NCBI GenBank assembly: GCA_017458805.1 | Contig: JAFTAC010000181.1 | Location: forward strand, 1-8,805 | DNA: 8,805 nt | Reading direction: 5' to 3' | DNA from: Victivallales bacterium | GTDB taxonomy: Bacteria > Verrucomicrobiota > Lentisphaeria > Oligosphaerales > Oligosphaeraceae | In this document: piece after piece, positions 1 to 5,722 of the stretch | How positions within the stretch are numbered: the stretch's first letter is position 1 | Layout of the letters: every line of letters begins with the position of its first letter | The notes under the pieces: generated by a model | Told to the model about the DNA's origin: nothing | Seen by the model: the letters and a program-made list of their open reading frames with translations, nothing else | The model's database searches: none | Made by a program: the position numbers and the translations under genes

Positions 1-2
1 GT

Positions 3-767
3 GAGCCCGAACTGGGCTACCTCAAGGAGACTACCTGCGGCAAGGGACGCGGAATCCTGATGAATACGATGATGAACAGCTACCAGGCGATGGCTATCGG
101 CGGCGTCGGCGGCGAACTGGCAACCGCCGCCAGTGGTACCCAGGCCTATTGTATTTCCATGCAGACAACGGTTCTCGCCCTACTGGAGAAGGCCAATGTG
201 CCCCCCTTCGCGAAAGTCGTCGATGCCAAGGGCAACAACTTCCCATGCCAGACAGTTCTCCGCAAGGCTGGCACCAACTACTACTTCGGTATTGTGCCGC
301 ACAGCATGGTGCGCAACGGCACCCTCATTGACCACAAGAACGCACCAACCGTCACGGTGACACTGCCCATCAAGGGCGTTATCTACGATGTGCGCAAGGG
401 CGAGAAAATCGCCGAGGGCAACACGTTCACCATCAAGGCCCCCATTGGCTATGGTCAACTCTTCTCCATCCTGCCTGCTCATGTGGAAGCCCCTGTCGTC
501 ACCGTGCCTGAAACCGTCAAGGCGGGCAATGTCGTCTCCTGCTCTTGCACCGCAAAAGGTGCCACTAGCAAGACAGTCTATCGCATGGAGGTAACGCTAC
601 CATACGGCGGCTCCCCCTTCTTCTATGCGCAGAACGCGACCTTCGACTCGCCTGAAGGCAATTTCTCCTTCCAGGTGCCCTTTAATGCCGCAGGCAAGTG
701 GAGCGTCACCATCATCCACGTCGCCAGTGGCGCACGTACCACACGCGATTTCAGAATCGCAAAATAA
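3..767 (+). CDS. C-terminal part of a large putative glycoside hydrolase-like protein (5' end outside window)
   Basis: The frame is open from the left edge of the window (first full codon at 3) to TAA at 765-767. The internal ATG at 60 is therefore probably not the start: the residues before it (EPELGYLKETTCGKGRGIL) read smoothly into it and there is no ribosome site. The first ~60 residues, with GKGRGILMNTMMNSY, resemble the end of a glutamine-amidotransferase-like trimerisation domain of GH42/beta-galactosidase-like proteins. Next comes a small beta-rich stretch (YDVRKGEKIAEGNTF), then a final Ig-like/beta-sandwich segment from about VPETVKAGNVVS to FNAAGKWSVTIIH ending in RDFRIAK. Such large multidomain carbohydrate-active proteins are frequent in Lentisphaerota. 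The enzymatic part lies upstream and is not visible, so the activity is inferred only from the style of the tail. It converges on the minus-strand operon with a 33-bp gap. Confidence 0.7.
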   Translation, partial: EPELGYLKETTCGKGRGILMNTMMNSYQAMAIGGVGGELATAASGTQAYCISMQTTVLALLEKANVPPFAKVVDAKGNNFPCQTVLRKAGTNYYFGIVPHSMVRNGTLIDHKNAPTVTVTLPIKGVIYDVRKGEKIAEGNTFTIKAPIGYGQLFSILPAHVEAPVVTVPETVKAGNVVSCSCTAKGATSKTVYRMEVTLPYGGSPFFYAQNATFDSPEGNFSFQVPFNAAGKWSVTIIHVASGARTTRDFRIAK

Positions 768-779
768 GTCTGTTCTGTG

Positions 780-799
780 CGCCGCGCACAAGCGCGGCG
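780..799. terminator. GC hairpin between convergent genes, possible bidirectional terminator
   Basis: CGCCGCGC (780-787), loop ACAA, GCGCGGCG (792-799) form a perfect 8-bp stem in the 33-bp gap between the stop codon at 765-767 and the exonuclease stop (TAA complement at 801-803). A symmetrical hairpin between convergent stops fits transcription ending from both sides. No good U-run follows on either strand, so it is not a textbook intrinsic terminator. It may act with Rho or as a 3'-end stabiliser. Confidence 0.5.
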
Positions 800-800
800 A

Positions 801-1379
801 TTACACCCCACTCAGCAGTTCCACGCTCCAATTCCCAAACTCGGTGGTGGTGCAGATGTGTTCCAAAAGGCAGGCGCAGCCCACGGCATCATAATAGGCA
901 TCGTGGGGTGCCAGTCCAGGGCACATCTCATCCACCCGCTGTTTCAGACCAAGCGTCTCCAGAAGGTCAGAGAGGGCATAGCTTTCGAGCCGGTAGGTCC
1001 GACGTGCAAGACACAGCGTGTCAATCCAGGGACCGAACTCATGCATGGGGAAGGCCTGACGCAGCATTTTGCGTTCCGTCGGGGCGTTATGCGCCACCAG
1101 GACAGCACCTTCAAGCCAAGGCCCTACTTCAGGCCATTCCTGCACCAGTGTGTTGCACTGCGCAAGTTCCTCGCGCATCTCCGCCCAGCGTCCAGGAGTA
1201 TAGGGGCTGAAATGATAGTCGGCAGGAACGCGCAAATAGCGGGAAAAGCCCTCCTCGGCCCTAACATTCCCCTTATGTATTTTCACCATGCCAATCTGCC
1301 ATGGGAGGTTCTGCTGCCCCTTGACCTGCCCTGTTGTCTCAAAGTCCAGGGCTACAACAGTTGTTCTATCGAGGTACAT
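801..1379 (-). CDS. 3'-5' exonuclease, DnaQ-like (DEDDh) family
   Basis: This 192-residue protein is a stand-alone RNase H-fold exonuclease of the DnaQ/DEDDh group, which removes nucleotides from 3' ends using two metal ions. Exo I is LDFETTG with D12 and E14. Exo II is AHNAPTERKML (H97-L106). Exo III is HDAYYDAVG with the general base H159 and metal ligand D164. In Exo II the usual HNxxFD aspartate position is taken by E102, a conservative change. No polymerase, BRCT or UvrC/GIY-YIG domain is attached, so it is not obviously a Pol III epsilon subunit; a repair or RNA-turnover role is possible. It starts at ATG 1379, three bases after the flavin reductase stop, with a GGAAG-like site lying inside the end of that gene. 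It is the last gene of the minus-strand operon. The family is secure; the substrate is unknown. Confidence 0.85.
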   Translation of the reverse strand: MYLDRTTVVALDFETTGQVKGQQNLPWQIGMVKIHKGNVRAEEGFSRYLRVPADYHFSPYTPGRWAEMREELAQCNTLVQEWPEVGPWLEGAVLVAHNAPTERKMLRQAFPMHEFGPWIDTLCLARRTYRLESYALSDLLETLGLKQRVDEMCPGLAPHDAYYDAVGCACLLEHICTTTEFGNWSVELLSGV

Positions 1380-1382
1380 CCG

Positions 1383-2183
1383 TCACTTCCGCTTGACTGA
1401 AAAACCGAAGAAGCCAAGTCGCCGTCCCAGAACATAGTATTCGCCGTGGGCGTATGCAAGCAAGTCAGCGTGCTCCAGCCGCAGCTTCCCCTTCTTGTCC
1501 ATTAACTCCTCTGAAACCTGCACGGAGACAATCTCCGCAAGGAAGAGTACATGGCTGCCCAGCTTGTGAGTGCTTTTCACACGGCACTCGATGTTGACGG
1601 GGGACTCTGCGATGGCAGGTGCCGAAACAACATTCGACGGCAATGGCGTCAGTCCTGTCATGGCAAACTTATCCACGTCCCGCCCCGACTTCACGCCACA
1701 CATATCCGTCGCCTTCGCCAAGGCGGCAGTCGTCACATTGACCACGAACTCGCCTGTCTTGCTGATGATTTCATACGAATAGCGCTCTGGGCGGATGGAA
1801 ACCGAAATCATCGGCGGTTCGGAACAAACGGTGCCCGCCCACGCCAGCGTGATGATGTTCGGCTTGTAGCCATCTTTGCCACCACAGCTCACCATCACGG
1901 CGGGCACGGGTGCAAGCATGGTGCCAGGCTTCCAGATTGTTTTCCACGCGTTCGCGCGGTCAGGACGCTGAGGCCGCAGGTGGCTTCCCACGCCCGCGTT
2001 GCGGGCGGGGAAGCCATCCAAAGCGGGGCGCGCGCTCTGAAGGAGCGCGCTATCAGGACGGGCTTCCAGGTGCTTTTCTCCCTGTTTTTCCCGCTCGTCA
2101 TGCTTCTTCCGTGCGCTCTGAAGGGGTGCACGGTCAGGACGAGCTTTAGCTGGTCCCTGTTTCTTGGCAGTAGAAGTCCGCAT
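1383..2183 (-). CDS. Flavin reductase-like (flavoredoxin-type) FMN-binding protein with a repeat-derived N-terminal extension
   Basis: Residues ~81-266 form a flavin reductase-like domain (split-barrel, FMN-binding, DIM6/NTAB or flavoredoxin type). Visible features are KPGTMLAPVPAVMVSCG at the first strand, NIITLAWAGTVCSEPPMISV, RYSYEIISKTGEFVVNV, the DMCGVKSGRDVDKF segment and SPVNIECRVKS. About 186 residues is the usual size of the whole family. The first ~80 residues are foreign to it: basic, low complexity, with RPDRAPLQSAR (15-25) echoed by RPDSALLQSAR (42-52) and RPDRA (73-77). In DNA this is a set of palindromic repeats (1948-2147). The ATG at 2183 lies 5 bp after the preceding stop without a clear ribosome site, so translational coupling is likely. 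The next in-frame ATG is M89, which would cut into the first strand of the domain. Either the extension is translated or the original start was lost when repeats inserted. Likely cytoplasmic; the electron acceptor is unknown. Confidence 0.8.
   Translation of the reverse strand: MRTSTAKKQGPAKARPDRAPLQSARKKHDEREKQGEKHLEARPDSALLQSARPALDGFPARNAGVGSHLRPQRPDRANAWKTIWKPGTMLAPVPAVMVSCGGKDGYKPNIITLAWAGTVCSEPPMISVSIRPERYSYEIISKTGEFVVNVTTAALAKATDMCGVKSGRDVDKFAMTGLTPLPSNVVSAPAIAESPVNIECRVKSTHKLGSHVLFLAEIVSVQVSEELMDKKGKLRLEHADLLAYAHGEYYVLGRRLGFFGFSVKRK
1948..2147. repeat. Cluster of GC-rich palindromic repeat units inside the flavin reductase reading frame
   Basis: Two copies of a ~36-bp unit lie at 2029-2064 and 2110-2146. 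They share GCGCTCTGAAGG and TCAGGACG with roughly 80% identity. The motif TCAGGACG recurs a third time at 1960-1967. Copies of the motif are 81 and 93 bp apart, both multiples of three, so each is read in the same frame as (R)PDRA/(R)PDSA. The copy at 2030-2050 folds as GCGCGCTC-TGAAG-GAGCGCGC, a perfect 8-bp stem. The copy at 2111-2131 keeps the loop but has a weaker stem (GTGC/GCAC plus partial pairing). A further large palindrome lies between units 1 and 3. This resembles REP/BIME-like or Rickettsia palindromic element-like sequence captured in a coding region. Confidence 0.75.
1983..2015. repeat. Long hairpin palindrome within the N-terminal extension
   Basis: The left arm GGCTTCCCACGCCCGC (1983-1998) and right arm GCGGGCGGGGAAGCC (2001-2015) pair over 15 bp with a single bulged A and a minimal GTT-type loop region. 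This is far stronger than expected by chance in a coding region. It is translated on the minus strand as GFPARNAGVGS within residues ~57-67 of the flavin reductase-like protein. Such a structure near the 5' end of the reading frame could hinder ribosomes or serve as a mobile palindromic unit. Confidence 0.75.
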
Positions 2184-2188
2184 GACGA

Positions 2189-3244
2189 TTATTTCAGGAT
2201 GATTTCACAAATCCACATGATGTCGGCACGTCCACCAGGGCCGCCGCCTTTGGGCTGCCAGAAGCGGAAGCTGCGCCCCTTGGCGGGCGTCTTCAGTGGG
2301 AACGCCGTGGTAAGGGTGTCCTTCTGGCCCGCTTCGGGAGTGCCTGCAACCTTCACCCACTTGTCGCCTTGAAGCACCTGAAGCTCAACCTTCTTGGAGC
2401 TGTTTTCGAGGCGTGGCCAGAAGATGTAGGCTTCCTTCACGGTCACATCCTTCTTGAAATCCATCCGCACCCAGTGCTCCGTGGGTATCTCTGCGGAGGC
2501 CCAGGTGACGTCGCCACTAGCGGAACTGCCAGGCAGTTTCAGCACACCGTCATTCAGCGGTGCAAGTGAGTTGTAGCCATCATAGCATGAATCCACCGTT
2601 ATCTTGGCAAGACCGTTCTGGGGGTTCAAGAGGGTGTTCTTGTCAGCATACCTGAAATGAAGCGTCACATCCGTCGTATTGGCCTCGGGTGCGCTGTCAA
2701 CCAAGCGGATTTTCACGGTGTGGCCGCCCATGACCTTCCGCTCCATCGTCACTTTACCCTCTGCCTTTTTTCCATCAATGGCAAGTTTGAGCGGGGCGTC
2801 ATCCAGCAGGAAAACCGTCTGCTTGGCATCGAGCGGGTTCCCCTCGTCCTCCGCACTCCAGGCGATGGAATCCACCACCACATCATCGGGGACGGAAACA
2901 ATGTTCTTCTCCACTTTCATAGGCTTTCCGTTCACGAGCAGGCTCTTGATTGCAGGTGCAGTCCTGTCGTTGATATTCCAATCCTTTTCAGGATTCACGA
3001 GCAGCAGAAGTTCCTTTCCATCGGCTGGTGGCTGAAGCGTCATCGTGAGGCCTTTTTCCGTCGCCTTGAACGGCACGGGGGCCCACTTGCAATCTGCGCC
3101 TGCGGGCTTGCCGACAATCGTTGCGCCCGCCTCGCCAGGTATCGTCAGCGTGGTCTGCGACGTCGCATAAAGCCTGATGACATCAGCCCCCACAAACAGC
3201 GGCAAAACTGCCAGAACCGTAGCTAGTTTCTTCATCGTTTTCAT
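2189..3244 (-). CDS. Secreted protein with C-terminal discoidin-like (F5/8 type C-like) domain
   Basis: The 351-residue product begins with a clear Sec signal peptide: basic MKTMKK, a hydrophobic core LATVLAVLPLFVG and a likely cleavage after VGA (residue 20). The mature part shows a beta-rich N-terminal region (21-90), an Ig-like central part (~95-205) and a C-terminal segment (~215-351) with the layout of discoidin/galactose-binding-like modules: YDGYN, NDGVLKLPGSS, HWVRMDF, VKEAYIFWPR, KVELQVLQGDKWVKV and a final RFWQ...ADIMWICEI. These modules usually bind carbohydrate or cell-surface ligands. No catalytic motif was recognised. The first ATG (3244) is preferred over M4 because AGGA lies 8 bases before it. 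It follows the GH123 gene by 25 bp, so export and glycan binding beside a glycosidase is a reasonable inference. The exact function is unknown. Confidence 0.7.
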   Translation of the reverse strand: MKTMKKLATVLAVLPLFVGADVIRLYATSQTTLTIPGEAGATIVGKPAGADCKWAPVPFKATEKGLTMTLQPPADGKELLLLVNPEKDWNINDRTAPAIKSLLVNGKPMKVEKNIVSVPDDVVVDSIAWSAEDEGNPLDAKQTVFLLDDAPLKLAIDGKKAEGKVTMERKVMGGHTVKIRLVDSAPEANTTDVTLHFRYADKNTLLNPQNGLAKITVDSCYDGYNSLAPLNDGVLKLPGSSASGDVTWASAEIPTEHWVRMDFKKDVTVKEAYIFWPRLENSSKKVELQVLQGDKWVKVAGTPEAGQKDTLTTAFPLKTPAKGRSFRFWQPKGGGPGGRADIMWICEIILK

Positions 3245-3269
3245 CGTTGAAATCCTATGTTGTTGTCCG

Positions 3270-4907
3270 TTATCTCTCGTTCATCGACAGCAGCTGCTTC
3301 CGTGCCTTGCGCAACCAGGCAGCATCCTTCGGAAACTCCTTGAAACTGACCAGGCGTTTGAACAGCGCCGAACCACGATCGATTTTAAGCGTCTGGAGGA
3401 GCCGATAGTCCTGCAAGGATTCGCTGAAGACCTCCCAGCGGATGGAATCAACGGGCTTCCCGTCGGCCCCTGGATAGACCATGCAGGTGTCGCCATACGC
3501 CCAGCCTGGCCAGCGGTAGCCATCCTGCGTCTCATAGACATCGATCAGCTCGCGGGTCTGGGAGCGGTACCAGTAGTTGAAGCCCCAGTGCAGGAAGCCC
3601 TTGAAGGGCCAGCGATAGAAGAGGAAGCCGTGCATAGCGATTTTCGCCAAGGGCGTGTCCAGCAGCCTGTTCAGGAAAGGACCGCGCGGGCCGCAGCAGT
3701 AGTAGCACCAGCTGGTGATGCCCTCCTTCGCGTATTCACAGGCGATGCGGATGCTGGGCACAGGCATGTCCGTCAGGTGGGAACGCCCGTATTCGATTTC
3801 GGAGAGTGCGTCCATCGTCTTCATCCAAGGGGCGACTTCCAGCAGCAGGTTGCGCGCCGCAACATAGTTTGCGCGGTGCTCGTCGCCGTGCGGCTCGTCG
3901 GAGACGTGGAAGAAGGATTTGTCCAGAATATCGTGCTTTTCGAGGAACACATGAAGCTCCTTGTAGTACTGTTTCAGGAACTTGCGGTAGATGTCCGAGC
4001 ATGCGCCCGTCTCGACGGGCCACAGTAGCTTTTCTCCCTCGCCCTGCCCTTCATAGATGCGAATTGCGTTCTTGACACCCCACTGCGTGAAGGGATGGAC
4101 CCACTCGAAATGGGTGATGCCCTCTGACTTCGCCAACTCGACCCAGCGGTCCACATCCGTCCAGTCAAGAGACCACTTTTCCGCGCCAAGTTTCTTCACC
4201 TTGATAAGCTGAGTCGGGCGCTTCACACCGTCCAGCGGAGGCGTGAACGCAGGGACGTAGATGGTGTCAAGGCCGTGCTGCGCATAGTCCCTCACGTAGT
4301 TGACGGCAATATCCCAGAAGCGCTCCTCGAATGGGGCGAGGCGGTACCAGTCCAGCAGGGAATCCGCATAGAACCAGTGCGTGATGTTGAAATCCTTGCG
4401 GGGCTTCAGCTTGACGTCATGCACCACCACATTGGCATTCATCACGATGGGGCTGCCGTCCTTTGGGAGCAGGCGCACCGCCACCTTGTAGGTTCCCTTT
4501 GTGGTCTTTGCGCCAGGGGTCACCGTCACCCAGTAGGTGTGCGTCTCCCCGCTTGGCACGATGGTTGTCAAATCGTCAAACAGCGCATCGGGGACATAGC
4601 CAGGTATGGCACCGCCGTTTTCAATGTCCAGCTCCGAGGAGCCATCCATGTTGGCGTTGCGGTGCCGCACGGGAACGTGGCCGACGCGGCGGATTCTTGC
4701 GCTCCAGCCATCGGGGGCCTCGACCTCCGCCGTGAATTCGATGGGATTCATCCCGTCCGTCAAACGGAATGCGGCCTGGAAACTGAACACTTCGTTTCGG
4801 GCGACATCCAGTTCCAGTGGCTTGTACTTGCGGGGCTCGCATGTCAAGAACACGCGCTCCGTCTTATAGACCAACCAGTGATTCACGTTCAATTTGTTTG
4901 CAGCCAT
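3270..4907 (-). CDS. DUF4091 / GH123-type glycoside hydrolase
   Basis: The 545-residue protein matches the architecture of GH123 enzymes: an N-terminal beta-sandwich (~1-165, ending VVVHDVKLKPRKDF) and a TIM-barrel catalytic region with the DUF4091 portion near the end (LHWGFNYWYRSQ to DSIRWEVFSESLQDYRLLQTL). The FFHVSDEPH motif carries the adjacent Asp-Glu pair (D337, E338). In characterised GH123 N-acetyl-beta-galactosaminidases this pair provides substrate-assisted catalysis through the 2-acetamido group. Aromatic residues WYRSQ and SWCYYCCGPRGPF probably line the sugar site. GH123-like proteins are broad and many are uncharacterised, so GalNAc specificity is inferred only. There is no signal peptide at MAANKLNVNHW, which is unusual for a polysaccharide-targeting enzyme and suggests cytoplasmic action on imported sugars. 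AAGGA stands about 10 bases before the ATG. The gene begins 18 bp after the kinase stop and leads into the secreted discoidin-like gene. Confidence 0.85.
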   Translation of the reverse strand: MAANKLNVNHWLVYKTERVFLTCEPRKYKPLELDVARNEVFSFQAAFRLTDGMNPIEFTAEVEAPDGWSARIRRVGHVPVRHRNANMDGSSELDIENGGAIPGYVPDALFDDLTTIVPSGETHTYWVTVTPGAKTTKGTYKVAVRLLPKDGSPIVMNANVVVHDVKLKPRKDFNITHWFYADSLLDWYRLAPFEERFWDIAVNYVRDYAQHGLDTIYVPAFTPPLDGVKRPTQLIKVKKLGAEKWSLDWTDVDRWVELAKSEGITHFEWVHPFTQWGVKNAIRIYEGQGEGEKLLWPVETGACSDIYRKFLKQYYKELHVFLEKHDILDKSFFHVSDEPHGDEHRANYVAARNLLLEVAPWMKTMDALSEIEYGRSHLTDMPVPSIRIACEYAKEGITSWCYYCCGPRGPFLNRLLDTPLAKIAMHGFLFYRWPFKGFLHWGFNYWYRSQTRELIDVYETQDGYRWPGWAYGDTCMVYPGADGKPVDSIRWEVFSESLQDYRLLQTLKIDRGSALFKRLVSFKEFPKDAAWLRKARKQLLSMNER

Positions 4908-4925
4908 TGTTGTACCGTCCTTGTA

Positions 4926-5714
4926 TTAATTCAACATATCCAGAAGGGCCTCCATATCGGGAATGCGGTTCTCGGGCCTCTTTGCAAGTCCCCGTACAAT
5001 CACCTCGTTCCAGTTCTTCGGCATAGTGGGATTGGATTCGATGGGCGCGGGGGCCTCCACATGCTCGCTGGCCTGTCGTTTCAGGGTCGATTTCAAGGTG
5101 CTTCCCGTGAAGGGCATCTTGTTCGTAAACAGCTGATAGGCCATCATACAGAAGGCAAAGACATCCGACGCCTTGCAGGATACCTTGCGGTGGAACTGTT
5201 CAGGCGCCATGTAGGCGGGGGTCCCCATCTGTGCGCGCGGACCGCAGTCGTCCGCCTCACGCGCCAGATCAAAGTCCGTCAACTTCACCTTGGGCACCCC
5301 CTTGAACTGGCAGAGAAAGTTCTCGGGCTTCACATCCAGATGCATAAAACCAGACCTGTGGACATGGGCCAACCCCATCGCGCAGGCCTTCAGTACACGC
5401 TCGCGATTCTGCGCCAGCAAATGGCTCCGAGAGTTGAAGACGACCTTCAGATTCTCTGCCTGCATGTATTCAATCACCTCGTAGGGACATAGAAAATCAT
5501 ACCCCCACCCCAATGAGCCTATCATATACTCATTGGGCGTCAGGGCTGCACGGATTTTCAGCCCGCGCCTGAAGTTCAGATGCTCACGAATATGAAAGAC
5601 CTTCGAGGCGTGTAGTTTGCGCAGCAACGCCTGCTGGCCGCTTGGCAGCGCCACCATCGTCAGTTCAGCCAGCCCGCCTTCTGCAAACGGACTTATGCGC
5701 GTCAACTGCATCAT
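4926..5714 (-). CDS. Hanks-type serine/threonine protein kinase, catalytic domain only
   Basis: All 262 residues are taken up by one protein kinase fold. A degenerate glycine loop FAEGGLAELTMV is at 10-21, with GG at 13-14 and Ala in place of the flanking glycines. The probable ATP lysine is K33 (ALLRKL). The catalytic loop HLDVKPEN (125-132) has D127 as base, K129 and N132. The metal-binding DFD is at 147-149 where DFG is usual. The activation segment ends in GTPAYMAPEQ (164-173), followed by SDVFAFCMMAYQL (subdomain IX) and RPENR (subdomain XI). Key catalytic residues are present, so activity is likely. HLD and DFD are variants of HRD and DFG. There is no transmembrane, PASTA or other sensor domain, so it is a soluble kinase. 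It starts 8 bp after the aconitase stop with only a weak TAGG site, and is followed 18 bp later by the GH123 gene. Substrate unknown; a link to aconitase regulation is speculative. Confidence 0.9.
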   Translation of the reverse strand: MMQLTRISPFAEGGLAELTMVALPSGQQALLRKLHASKVFHIREHLNFRRGLKIRAALTPNEYMIGSLGWGYDFLCPYEVIEYMQAENLKVVFNSRSHLLAQNRERVLKACAMGLAHVHRSGFMHLDVKPENFLCQFKGVPKVKLTDFDLAREADDCGPRAQMGTPAYMAPEQFHRKVSCKASDVFAFCMMAYQLFTNKMPFTGSTLKSTLKRQASEHVEAPAPIESNPTMPKNWNEVIVRGLAKRPENRIPDMEALLDMLN

Positions 5715-5722
5715 ACGTCAAC

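Noticed and set aside
60..767. ATG at 60 as the true start of the first gene
   Set aside because: The frame is open to the left edge and the preceding residues fit the same domain; no ribosome site precedes it, so it is treated as an internal Met of a partial gene.
1784..1793. Additional copy of the GCGCTCTG repeat motif
   Set aside because: Only eight bases match the unit, inside the conserved flavin reductase domain; chance similarity is likely.
1551..2372. Long plus-strand open frame of 273 codons opposite the flavin reductase
   Set aside because: It is antisense to well-recognised domains, its product is Arg/His-rich with no family signature, and it reflects GC-rich codon use on the other strand.
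4275..5492. Plus-strand open frame of 405 codons
   Set aside because: It runs antisense to the kinase and GH123 genes, both with clear motifs; no recognisable domain and no ribosome site.
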